Shown here: positions 33,422 to 42,962 of the stretch, in pieces
Layout: every line of letters starts with the position of its first letter
Position numbering within the stretch: position 1 is the stretch's first letter
Assembly: GCA_021817345.1 (NCBI GenBank)
Contig: JAKAVC010000061.1
Location: 1 to 47,768, forward strand
DNA: 47,768 nt
DNA from: Deltaproteobacteria bacterium
GTDB lineage: Bacteria > Desulfobacterota > Binatia > Binatales > Binataceae
Reading direction: 5' to 3'
Made by a program: the position numbers and the translations under genes
Notes under the pieces: generated by a model
Told to the model about the DNA's origin: nothing
The model's database searches: none
Seen by the model: only the letters and a program-made list of their open reading frames with translations

Positions 33422-33859
33422 CTTGCGCGTCGTGAGGAGCAGATGAATGAGAGGATAAAAAGGAATTTTGTCCTTGCGCGTGAGCGCGCCCGGCATAACC
33501 ATCCTCCGCAACGCCTCCAACTCGTCTGGGAGCAAGCCGCTAGGCATCCACGAGAGCTTTGTTTCGGCAACGAAATTCATCCCACACTCACGGACTCCCC
33601 CGGGCCCGCTCTCAAGACCGCCGTTCGCGTTCCATAGCAGCCAGGTGCACGCTCCTCTCAGAGCGCAAACCTCTACCGTATTGGTGACGGTCATCTGCAA
33701 CCTTCTGTTTGGCTAACTTTCGGGCGTTAGAGCTCGAATCTTTCTCACGCCCGCCAAGGTCATGCCAACCTCGCCAGCATCGGGTCTGCCATTCTCTCGT
33801 CCGAACGGACTTCTCCGGTTTCACAGTTACGACTAAAGCCCTTCGGCTAATCTTAGTGA

Positions 33860-34515
33860 GACAGCGGCGCGCTTTCGTTTTGCGATTATTCCGATCCAAA
33901 CATCGACCTATCTAACTATCTGCCGGATTCGGCGGCCGAAGATTGCTCTACCGGCGTCGCCCTCGGCACGCTCGAACGCAGCGCAAATCAGGTGTTCTTG
34001 GCAAATTTGAATGACGCGACCTACGCCACCAGCGGGTCGACGCTTACGTGGGATGCGCCGAGCCAGATCCAGACACTTGCTGGATTCGAAAGTTTCACGG
34101 CCGGCCCAAGCGCCATTGCCCCGGCGCCGGGTTCACACGTCGCGCTACTGGAAGACGAATTTGGCGACACGGCCTTCGGCGCAATTCGGCTGCCTGCAAC
34201 CGCTGGCAAGGGCGTGCCCTCGGTCGTGGATTGGGTGGTCGCAAGCATGCCGAACGATCCGAGCGGCGCGACGTGGCCGATGAGGACCCGCACGGCCTTA
34301 CCGCGTACGTGAGCCCGAATTCCCACAAGCCGATCGGCCTGATTCCCAACCTCTCGCGGACCTACCTTGCGGTTGTCGATATCAACGCGTTGCTCAAGGC
34401 CAAGCGTGCGGGGACCACAGGTCAGGCCGCGCACACGGTTGATTCAAGCGTCGATCTGTTGAAGACGGGAATCGTGAAGTTTATCCAGATGTGCCCCGCG
34501 GTGCCGGCGGCATAA
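33860..34515 (+). pseudogene. Truncated and frameshifted remnant of a secreted/surface-type protein
   Basis: Two consecutive frames together read as one protein. The first (from about 33860 to 34280, after an in-frame stop at 33857) contains LPDSAAEDCSTGVALGTLE, QVFLANLNDATY and GIRLPAT-like FGAIRLPATAGKGVPSVVDW. The second, offset frame continues with DPHGLTAYVSPNSHKPIGL and RTYLAVVDINALLKAKR, ending at TAA 34513-34515. The switch occurs near 34280-34286. There is no start codon with a ribosome site and the N-terminal half is missing. The pattern recalls beta-propeller-like surface proteins of unknown role. The downstream terminator is intact, which suggests recent decay. A sequencing error could explain the frameshift but not the missing 5' half. 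Confidence 0.6.
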
Positions 34516-34545
34516 GCGATGCCGCAACTGGCATGATTTGGTCAG

Positions 34546-34578
34546 ACGGCGCGGGCACTGCGGCCCGCGCCGTGTTTT
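34546..34578 (+). terminator. Rho-independent terminator after the pseudogene
   Basis: Perfect 11-base stem ACGGCGCGGGC / GCCCGCGCCGT (34546-34556 and 34563-34573) with a six-base loop, followed by GTTTT. It lies 31 bases beyond the remnant's stop codon. Confidence 0.8.
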
Positions 34579-34983
34579 CTGGCGCGGTTCGTCGAGGGAG
34601 CGGGTGGGCGCGGCCGCTAAGAGCCTGTTTCCAGCAGCTGTTTGAACCCTGGACGCGCGCAACCTGCAAGAAGTGTCACTGAATTTTCCCGCCTGATGCA
34701 ATCTCACGCCGGAGCCAGGCGTGGCGGTCGGCCGGGTGACGAACGGCTGCCGAACAGACAACTGCCGCCCCGCCCTGCTCTCTGGTGCGGATGCTCGGGA
34801 GTAAGAATTTGAATTTTTTGCTGGCGGAATTTGACTCCGACCGGAGCTTTGTTTAATCGCAAGGAAACATTTTAGTGTTACCATTGGAGACGCGACGGGA
34901 AGGGCTATCAATGCGGAATCAGTTGTTTTGAAGGCACGTTTCTGGCATGCATGTCTTTTCGACGGACTAACGGAGGAGGCCCT
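34579..34983. other. Intergenic region upstream of the small periplasmic protein
   Basis: About 400 bases without a gene. The half nearest the next gene is richer in A and T (34795-34950) and presumably contains its promoter, but no clear -35/-10 pair is evident. GGAGGAGG at 34971-34978 is the ribosome site of the next gene. Confidence 0.4.
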
Positions 34984-35370
34984 ATGAACAAGATCAGACC
35001 GGCACTTGTGATTGCCCTGGTTGTCGCCATGTTTGCGATAGCCCCGCAGGTCACGATGGCTCAGAAAGGCGCGCCAGCTGAGCAGAGCGAGATCGCCAAG
35101 ATGGTGGCGAACGCCAAAACTGCCGAGGACCATCGGAAAATCGCCGAGTACTATAAGAAGGCGGCGGCCGAAGCGAGAAAGAAGGCGTTCAAAGTCGATG
35201 CCCTCGGTGACTGTTATAAGAAGGCAACGATCGCGGGCGAGGGCCCCAAGGGCCGCTACGAATGCAAACTCGAAGCGATGGAATACCGGAAGATCGCCCA
35301 CCAAGACGAGGTTCTCGCCAAGGCGCATCTCGAGATAGCCGAGAAGCTCGAGAAAAAAGAGAAGAAGTAG
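34984..35370 (+). CDS. Small secreted helical protein of unknown function
   Basis: A 128-residue protein with a Sec signal peptide (cleavage probably after TMA, around residue 24) and a mature part made almost entirely of charged amphipathic helices. Two similar segments can be seen: TAEDHRKIAEYYKKAAAEA near the middle and MEYRKIAHQDEVLAKAHLEI near the end, so an internal repeat. Two cysteines lie between them (GDCYKK and RYECKL) and could form a disulfide. The ATG at 34984 has a very strong GGAGGAGG site; the longer frame from 34951 is rejected. A hairpin terminator follows, so it is a single-gene unit, perhaps highly expressed. Confidence 0.75.
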   Translation: MNKIRPALVIALVVAMFAIAPQVTMAQKGAPAEQSEIAKMVANAKTAEDHRKIAEYYKKAAAEARKKAFKVDALGDCYKKATIAGEGPKGRYECKLEAMEYRKIAHQDEVLAKAHLEIAEKLEKKEKK

Positions 35371-35400
35371 CCTCGTAGTTCGTCTCCGGTTGCTCTTCGC

Positions 35401-35450
35401 GGCGGTGGCGATGGTCTGACCAACTGACCATCGCCGCCGTTCGTTTCCTT
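35401..35450 (+). terminator. Terminator after the small periplasmic gene
   Basis: Inverted repeat GGCGATGGTC / GACCATCGCC (35407-35416 and 35426-35435), extended through a G-U pair and three further GC pairs, with a nine-base loop and a T-rich tail (TTCGTTTCCTTT). Confidence 0.75.
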
Positions 35451-35528
35451 TCCCGCTCGAAGTCTCGGGCCTTCGACGAACAAAAACGGGTTTGCGCGCT
35501 GCGGCGGTGCTGCCTACGATCACCGGCC

Positions 35529-38120
35529 ATGCACAGGCCGCGTTTTCTCGATCGGATGGCAATGGAACTGGGCGATCGATGCGCGTTCAGCGCGCGGCTC
35601 GCTCGCGGACGGCAACCCTTTCAGCCTGAGCACGTCGAGCCCAAATGGGCCCGCGACCGGGTCTTCGACGTCGGGCATATCAGGCTCGAAGTCGCGCTCG
35701 ACTTCGCCGCGCGTGCCCTCTCTGGCACCGCGACGCATCGGCTTTCCGCGATCGTCGACGATCTTCGCGAGATCGCGTTCGACGCGGCCGAGATGGCGAT
35801 AAGTGCCGTCAGGGTCTCGGGCGAAGCCGCGAGTTTCGAGTGCGAGGGCGCAAAGCTCAAGATTAGCTTTCCGCGCGCGATGCGCGCCGGAGAGGAAGCG
35901 AAAATTGCGATCGACTATTGCGCCAAGCCGCGCCGCGGGCTCTATTTCGTTGGTCCCGACGAAGCCTATCCCGACAAACCGGTCGAGGCGTGGACGCAGG
36001 GCGAGGACGAAGACTCTCACTACTGGTTTCCCTGCTACGACTACCCGAACGATCGCGTCACCAGCGAGGTGATAGCGACCGTTCCCGAAAAATTCACTGC
36101 CGTTTCCAATGGCGCGCTTTTGTCCGCGACCTCCGACCCGTCCCGCGGCACGCGCACTTTCCATTGGCACCACGACGTTGCTCATTCGGCCTACCTGATA
36201 AGCCTCGCCGCGGGCGAGTTCGTCGAAATTCAGGATCGCGCGGGCGACGTGCCGGTCCTTTATTACGTTCATCCGGGACGCGAGGACGACGCGCGCCGCG
36301 CCTTCGGCCATACGCCGCGCATGATCCGGTTCTTCGAGCGCCGAATCGGAGTGCCCTACCCTTACGCCAAGTACTCGCAGGTCGCCGTCACGGATTTCAT
36401 CTTCGGCGGGATGGAGAACACCTCGGCCACCACTCAGACCGCCGACACGCTGCACGACGCGCGTGCGCATCTGGATTTCACCAGCGATCCGCTGGTCGCA
36501 CACGAACTGGCCCATCAATGGTGGGGCGACCTGCTCACATGCCGCGATTGGGCGCATGCGTGGCTCAACGAGGGCTTTGCAACGTACTTCGAGGCGCTCT
36601 GGTGCGAGGAGGACAAGGGCGCGGATGAGTTCGCATGGAACCTGCGCCAGGACCGCGAGAACTACCTCGAGGAGGACTCGCATCGCTATCGCCGTCCGAT
36701 CGTGTGCAACCGCTATCGCGCGCCGATCGAACTCTTCGACCGCCATCTGTACGAAAAGGGATGCCTCGTGCTGCACATGCTCAGGCGCGAGGTCGGCGAC
36801 GCGCTGTTCTTCAGGGCGCTCAACCTCTACTGCACGCGCCATCGCGGCGCCAACGTCATCACGCAGGACCTCCAGCGCGCTTTCGAGGATGGGACGGGCC
36901 GCAACCTCGACTGGTTCTTCGACCAGTGGGTCTACAGGGAGGGCCATCCGGAACTCGAAGTCTCGCACTCTTTCGACGACAAGCAGAAATTGCTCAGCGT
37001 CACCGTCAAGCAGACGCACAAGACCGAAAACACGACGGCCGCCTTTCGATTCTCGGCAACGATCGCGCTCATGGATGGTGACGGCGCCGAGACCCGCCAT
37101 CGCGTGGAGATAAAGGAGCGCGAGCAGACGTTTCATTTCGTCTGCGACGCGGCGCCCAAGGCTGTCAGCTTCGATCCCGCGCACGACATCCTGAAAACGC
37201 TCAAACACAAGCGAAGCCGCGAGGCGCTGGAACTCGTTCTCAAGAAAGCGCCCGAGGCGATCGCGCGCGGGGGCGCGGCGCGCGAACTCGGCAAGGAGGG
37301 GAGTCCGCAGGCGACTGCCGCGCTTCGCGAGGCGATCCTCACGGACGCGTTTTGGGGCGTGCGGGCCGACGCAGCCGCTGCTCTCGGTGAAATCAGGACC
37401 GCGCAGGCAAAGGCCGCCTTGCTCGAAGGCCTCAAGGTCGAGCATCCCAAGGCCCGCCGCGCCGTGGTCCGCGCGCTCGGAGCGTTTCGCAACGATACCG
37501 AAGCTGCCGACGCGATCGCGCGCCTGCTGGAAAAGGGCGACCCGAGCTACTTCGTCGAAGCGGAGGCCGCGCTGGCGCTCGGCAAAACCCGCGACCCGCG
37601 CGCATTTGAGCTTTTGAGCGCCGCGCTTTCCCGCGATTCGTATCTCGAAGCGATTCGCGCGCACGCGTTCTCCGGGATGGCCGAATTGCGCGACGAGCGG
37701 GCGATCGGGGTTGCGCGCGAATGGAGCGCGTACGGAAGGCCGCCGCGGGCGCGCGTGGCCGCGATAGGAACGCTCGGGCGATGCGCGGAACTCGGCGACG
37801 CGCGCCGCGCCGAGATCCTCGACTTCCTCGCTCCTCTGGTCGACGACCGCGAGTTCATGGTGCGCCTGCGTGTGCCGGGCGCGTTCGAAGATATCGGCGA
37901 CCCACGCGCGATTGCCCCGCTCACCCGGCTTCGCGACCACGACCTCGACGGGCGCGTCCAGCGCCGCGCGCAGGAGGCTATTGACGCGATCGTGCAAGGC
38001 CGAAGCCGAGTCGAGGAAGGCGCGCGGCTGCGCGAGCAGATGGACAAGATGCGCGAGGACAGTGTGAACCTGCGAGAGCGGCTGGATAAGCTGGAAGCCT
38101 CGGCACGCGCAAAGCCCTGA
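35529..38120 (+). CDS. M1 family zinc aminopeptidase with C-terminal HEAT repeats
   Basis: An 863-residue M1 (gluzincin) aminopeptidase. GGMENTSA at 293-300 binds the substrate N-terminus; the zinc site is HELAHQWWGD (His325, Glu326, His329) with Glu348 in WLNEGFATYFE. The N-terminal saddle domain and catalytic domain fill about 1-480, then a beta domain. From about 570 to 840 the chain is built of HEAT-like helical repeats (for example ALREAILTDAFWGVRADAAAALGEI), ending in a coiled-coil tail. No signal peptide, so cytoplasmic. It releases N-terminal residues from peptides. HEAT-repeat tails occur in a subset of the family. ATG at 35529 is the only good start. Confidence 0.92.
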   Translation: MHRPRFLDRMAMELGDRCAFSARLARGRQPFQPEHVEPKWARDRVFDVGHIRLEVALDFAARALSGTATHRLSAIVDDLREIAFDAAEMAISAVRVSGEAASFECEGAKLKISFPRAMRAGEEAKIAIDYCAKPRRGLYFVGPDEAYPDKPVEAWTQGEDEDSHYWFPCYDYPNDRVTSEVIATVPEKFTAVSNGALLSATSDPSRGTRTFHWHHDVAHSAYLISLAAGEFVEIQDRAGDVPVLYYVHPGREDDARRAFGHTPRMIRFFERRIGVPYPYAKYSQVAVTDFIFGGMENTSATTQTADTLHDARAHLDFTSDPLVAHELAHQWWGDLLTCRDWAHAWLNEGFATYFEALWCEEDKGADEFAWNLRQDRENYLEEDSHRYRRPIVCNRYRAPIELFDRHLYEKGCLVLHMLRREVGDALFFRALNLYCTRHRGANVITQDLQRAFEDGTGRNLDWFFDQWVYREGHPELEVSHSFDDKQKLLSVTVKQTHKTENTTAAFRFSATIALMDGDGAETRHRVEIKEREQTFHFVCDAAPKAVSFDPAHDILKTLKHKRSREALELVLKKAPEAIARGGAARELGKEGSPQATAALREAILTDAFWGVRADAAAALGEIRTAQAKAALLEGLKVEHPKARRAVVRALGAFRNDTEAADAIARLLEKGDPSYFVEAEAALALGKTRDPRAFELLSAALSRDSYLEAIRAHAFSGMAELRDERAIGVAREWSAYGRPPRARVAAIGTLGRCAELGDARRAEILDFLAPLVDDREFMVRLRVPGAFEDIGDPRAIAPLTRLRDHDLDGRVQRRAQEAIDAIVQGRSRVEEGARLREQMDKMREDSVNLRERLDKLEASARAKP

Positions 38121-38217
38121 CGCGGCGCGCGCCGAGTGCGTCTTTCTGGACGGTGAGTTGATTCGCGGCGCCTTTCGCCGCACCCACGGGATTCTCCCCG
38201 CAAAAGGAGGACTGCCG

Positions 38218-38664
38218 GTGCTCAAGGAATTCAGACAGTTCGCGATGCGCGGAAGCATGGTTGACATGGCCGTGGGTATCGTGATCGGCGCGGCCTTCGG
38301 CAAAATCGTGACCTCGCTGGTCAACGACATCCTGATGCCGCCGATCGGCCTGGTACTTGGCGGCGTGAATTTTTCGAGCCTGTTCGTGACGCTGAATGGG
38401 AAACATTACGCCTCCCTTGCCGCGGCTCACGCGGCGGGCGCGCCGACGCTCAACTACGGCGTATTCATCAACACGACCATCGACTTCATAATCGTGGCCT
38501 TCGCGATGTTCATTGTGATTACGCAGTACCAGCGCCTGGCTGCCGCCTTCAGCACTCCCGAGCCGTCCAAGACGCGCGACTGTCCGTATTGCCTTTCGGC
38601 GATTCCGAAAGCGGCCACGCGATGCCCGTATTGCACCTCGCAAGTGGAACCGCTGGCGGCCTGA
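38218..38664 (+). CDS. mscL: Large-conductance mechanosensitive channel MscL
   Basis: A 148-residue MscL, the homopentameric osmotic safety valve of the inner membrane. The first helix is in EFRQFAMRGSMVDMAVGIVIGAAFGKIVTSLVND, with the pore-lining GIVIGAAFG; the second is IDFIIVAFAMFIVI. The C-terminus has a zinc-ribbon-like pair CPYC ... CPYC, present in many but not all MscL. I chose GTG at 38218 because AGGAGG lies seven bases upstream; the frame from 38158 is unsupported. Confidence 0.95.
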   Translation: MLKEFRQFAMRGSMVDMAVGIVIGAAFGKIVTSLVNDILMPPIGLVLGGVNFSSLFVTLNGKHYASLAAAHAAGAPTLNYGVFINTTIDFIIVAFAMFIVITQYQRLAAAFSTPEPSKTRDCPYCLSAIPKAATRCPYCTSQVEPLAA

Positions 38665-38710
38665 CCTGGACGCGGAGCAATACCGCACCATTCGCACCGT
38701 CGCGCACCAT

Positions 38711-38744
38711 AAAAACGGCGGCGGGCGCAAGGCCCACCGCCGTT
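38711..38744 (-). terminator. Rho-independent terminator of glnA
   Basis: Strong hairpin AACGGCGG...CCGCCGTT with GGGC/GCCC continuation (about 38714-38744) followed on the minus strand by five T (A-run 38711-38715). It lies about 25 bases after the glnA stop and 47 bases after the convergent mscL stop, so it may also slow mscL transcripts. Confidence 0.85.
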
Positions 38745-38768
38745 CGGTCGCCGCGTTGACGGGGGTTA

Positions 38769-40181
<1,413 letters not shown>

Positions 40182-40510
40182 CGAACGCTTAATCCTCCTC
40201 GCCTCTTTAGGGACGGCGACCCTTGGCTTTTTAAAATCGCACGCGACGGCATCTTAGCCGTGGCGAACACTACCTTACCGAAAAATTCGCCGCTAGAAGC
40301 CCTGCCGGCAATTCTGCGGGCTTTTGAGACCATGCTTCCATTGAGGTTGTGCTTTTCGCCTTTCTCAACGGCCTGCTCGGCACGTTTAAGCACTGCCCGC
40401 GAAGCTTGCATATGCTGCCCGTTTGGGCAGCATATGGAAGACGCAGTGCGCCGTGACCGCTCCTGAGCAGTCCGATTCGATAACATTTTTCAGCTCTGCG
40501 GCCCGCCGTC
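40182..40510. other. Intergenic region between glnA and the DUF1646 gene
   Basis: 329 bases upstream of glnA and downstream of the DUF1646 gene, both minus strand. It must contain the glnA promoter. I could not identify a sigma-54 GG-N10-GC promoter with confidence. The one clear structure is a perfect 12-base inverted repeat at 40409-40436, listed separately. Confidence 0.4.
40409..40436. repeat. Perfect 12-base inverted repeat
   Basis: CATATGCTGCCC - GTTT - GGGCAGCATATG. It has a four-base loop and no mismatch. On either strand no T-run follows, so it is not a typical terminator; it stands 75 bases beyond the end of the DUF1646 gene and about 230 bases upstream of glnA. It could be an intergenic REP-like element, a transcript-stabilising hairpin or an operator. 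Confidence 0.7.
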
Positions 40511-41524
40511 CTACAACATCAGGCTTAGAACAGCAAAGTAGATGCCGAGCATCACGAGTCCGATCGGAACCGCGATTCGCGCCCACTGTCCGCTGCGTAT
40601 CCTGAGCAGGCCGGCCGCTATTATGTTGGGGATGTTCCCCGGCACCAGCAAGCCGCCCGAAATCAGCAGCGAAAGAATCGCTTCGCGCGCACGCTCAAGC
40701 GGCATCTGATGCACTTCGAGCGCGACCAGCGTCGCGTTGTCGAGCACCGCGGACACCATATTGCCCCAGAACAACGCTTCGTTGCTAAGCATCGCGACGT
40801 AATGCGTCGCGAGCGGCGCGAACGCTTCGCTGATCAGCACCAGCCCCGCGATAAACGCGAACACTTTGCCTCCCTGCACGAAAGCCTGGCCCACCGTCTC
40901 GCGCACGTGGCGTTCGAAAGCCGCCGAATGGTACTCGCCACGCGAAAAAAATCCCGCAAGCACCGCGCTCGCCGTTACTCCTGGAACCACATACGGCCCG
41001 AGCAGGAACAACAGCCCAAAGAACGGAAACTGTAGCGCGTGCGTCGCGAGCGTCGAAAGCGGTTCGCCAAGCGGCGTCAGCGCCGCGCCCATCCCGACCG
41101 CAAAGCATCCGGCAGCCGCCACTTTGACGCGGCCGTCGGCGTCGAGCCTCAAAAGCCCGATTATCTCGACCAGCACCAGCGCCGCGACGATCACCGTGAT
41201 CACGCTGGAAACCATCGCAAGCGCGAAGATTGAGACGGCCGCCAGCAAGGGACGCGGAAACTTTCGGCGAAGCCGCGCAAAGCCGCGGTCCAGCGGCTCG
41301 CGCAGGTAGCGAAACAGTATCGCGAAAACAATCACGGCCGCGGTTATCGGAATCGCCTGGGTGAACGCGTCGCGTATGAGTTCCGTCCGAAAACCGCCGG
41401 CCAGCAGCGTCGCTCCGGCTCCGAGCACGAGGAAATAGAATTCCAGGTTGCGCTCTATCCAGTGGAACAGGAGAGGCCCGAACAGAAGCAGGATCAGGAT
41501 CGCAATCGCGGACCAGAAGTTCAT
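40511..41524 (-). CDS. DUF1646 family membrane protein, putative cation/anion transporter
   Basis: A 337-residue protein of about ten membrane helices in the DUF1646 family, which is related to ion transporters of the ArsB/NhaD clan. Landmarks: LPLGEPLSTL-like ALTPLGEPLSTLA, GNMVSAVLDNATLVALEV, and SGGLLVPGNIPNIIAAG, the paired re-entrant-type segments with conserved Asp/Asn and Pro. The reaction is unknown; cation/proton antiport is inferred from the clan. The start ATG at 41524 removes an unlikely leader present in the longer frame to 41611. Confidence 0.82.
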   Translation of the reverse strand: MNFWSAIAILILLLFGPLLFHWIERNLEFYFLVLGAGATLLAGGFRTELIRDAFTQAIPITAAVIVFAILFRYLREPLDRGFARLRRKFPRPLLAAVSIFALAMVSSVITVIVAALVLVEIIGLLRLDADGRVKVAAAGCFAVGMGAALTPLGEPLSTLATHALQFPFFGLLFLLGPYVVPGVTASAVLAGFFSRGEYHSAAFERHVRETVGQAFVQGGKVFAFIAGLVLISEAFAPLATHYVAMLSNEALFWGNMVSAVLDNATLVALEVHQMPLERAREAILSLLISGGLLVPGNIPNIIAAGLLRIRSGQWARIAVPIGLVMLGIYFAVLSLML

Positions 41525-41686
41525 CGCCAGCTTTTTCGGGGCGGTCGGGACGCCAGTCGGAGCACCTTTTGGGGCGCGCCCCGCGAAACATCTCGTCGCC
41601 GGTTCCGGCACTAATTGGTTCGCACGTCCCGGCGTTTCAGCCGGGGGTCCGCCTGGTCATCCTACGGATATTTAAGAGACGCGACG

Positions 41687-42196
41687 CTAGAACCCGAAGC
41701 CGACTGCGGGACCGAAGCCAAGGCCGAAGGGAGTCATCATGTTCATCTGCATGTCCTGGCTTGCCTCGAGGTTTTCCTGCGCGGCTTCCTCCTGCTCGCG
41801 CGCGATCCGGTTCTTGAGCCTGATGTTTTGATAGTTCTGGTAGGCCTTCTGATCTCCCACGTACAGGCAGTGACACTGGTAGGGGTCGGCAAACCAATAG
41901 TGCGGTTCGCCATTCTTCCCAAGGTAGTAGTTGACGTTAAGCGCTTGCAGGCCTTTCAACTTCTGTAATTTGTCGGGGGTATTGGCGGGAATCATTTTGA
42001 AGCCCGCCGCCGAGAGAATCGGATCAAGATAATGCGCACGTTGCTGCGGTGTGGGCTGCGAATTGAGCATCGAGCAGCCAGCGCACATAGCGGCCAGCAA
42101 AGCGGCCGAGGCCGCGCTCAAAGCCGTGCGGCGCCAAACTCCGCCATCCGCGCCGCGCCGACAGCGGGCGGCTTTTGCCCTGCCTGTGAAAATCAT
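41687..42196 (-). CDS. Lipoprotein of unknown function with Gly-Phe-rich tail
   Basis: A 169-residue predicted lipoprotein. The N-terminal basic region and helix end in a lipobox (MCAGC). The mature part has GLQALNVNYYLGKNGEPHYW then DPYQCHCLYVGDQKAYQNYQ, a short CxC pair, and an amphipathic helix rich in Glu and Gln (IAREQEEAAQENLEASQDM). It ends FGLGFGPAVGFGF. No enzyme motif; an envelope structural role is plausible. ATG at 42196 is chosen as it gives a normal signal peptide; the longer frame to 42265 is rejected. Confidence 0.65.
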   Translation of the reverse strand: MIFTGRAKAARCRRGADGGVWRRTALSAASAALLAAMCAGCSMLNSQPTPQQRAHYLDPILSAAGFKMIPANTPDKLQKLKGLQALNVNYYLGKNGEPHYWFADPYQCHCLYVGDQKAYQNYQNIRLKNRIAREQEEAAQENLEASQDMQMNMMTPFGLGFGPAVGFGF

Positions 42197-42962
42197 CGGT
42201 TCTGGTCTCCGCATGCGCGCGACTCTATCGGCAAGCAGCGCATGCGCCACAAGCAGACGCAGCATGCGCTCGCCGCCAAACCAGTTGGACGCTTCCGATC
42301 GCGTAAAAATTCACGCTCAAACTGAGCTTGACCCGCACATGGTCAGGGGCGGCTCGGCGCAAGCGACTCAAAAGCGAACGAATTTTCGAGGTGCGCCTTC
42401 GCGAAGTCCACCGGCCTGCGCGTCCAAAACTATTCGACTCTTCGCGTCGTCCATTGGGGCTCGTCAACGCCCCACATTTCGCCGCAAGAGCGCCACCCCA
42501 ATCTCGCGACGCGCGGCCTTGTCCGCATCCTCTTCCACCGCGGGGTGGCTATAGCTACTTTTCCCATCCGCGTCCAGCACTGTCTCCGCCTCGCAAAACA
42601 GTTGACCTCGCCAGTTTCAAAATGCCTCCGGGGAGAGCCATGGTGCCGCAGACAGCCTTTAGGGCTTCGCAATGACCATCTTTCTCGGCCTTTGGGTCAT
42701 CCTTGTCATTCGAGCGGCCTGATACACTCGCTTGCATGTAAAAGGCAGTTCGGCGCAATGCCTTCCATAGTCAAAACAGTGGCCGACTCTAAGCACTCGC
42801 GCCGCGTGTTCTAATGACTCTTCCTCCGCTCAAATCGACCGCTGCGGTCACTATCGCGACGTACCTCCCGCGCCCGGCAGCGCGCCTTTGTTGTGCTTTT
42901 TTCCAAACACGAGTTCGTCGCTTTTCCCTCAGCCTTGCCTCACACGCCTATTGCCGCAAAAC
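42197..42962. other. 766-base stretch without a confident gene
   Basis: Short frames on both strands here lack ribosome sites and convincing composition. The segment near 42650-42720 (on the minus strand translating to a GRSNDKDDPKAEK-like peptide) has the look of a short noncoding repeat that is often mis-called as a protein. I see no RNA gene or terminator that I can defend. The 3' end of the RND fusion gene begins at 42963. Confidence 0.4.

Larger units (their letters stand above)
33171..33859. other. Gene-poor, degenerate intergenic region
   Basis: About 690 bases after dedA. Open frames exist on both strands (for example 33416-33700 minus and 33709-33915 plus), but none shows convincing codon bias, ribosome site or family motif. 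The region contains two CACC-NN-GGTG elements (33203-33233), a tRNA T-arm-like stem-loop (33254-33270) and a 17-base tandem duplication (33388-33421). I read it as a decayed integration scar or remnant; this is inference. Confidence 0.4.

Noticed and set aside
35520-38330. 936-residue minus-strand open frame
   Set aside because: Antisense to the M1 aminopeptidase, which has a complete catalytic site; the antisense frame has no family features.
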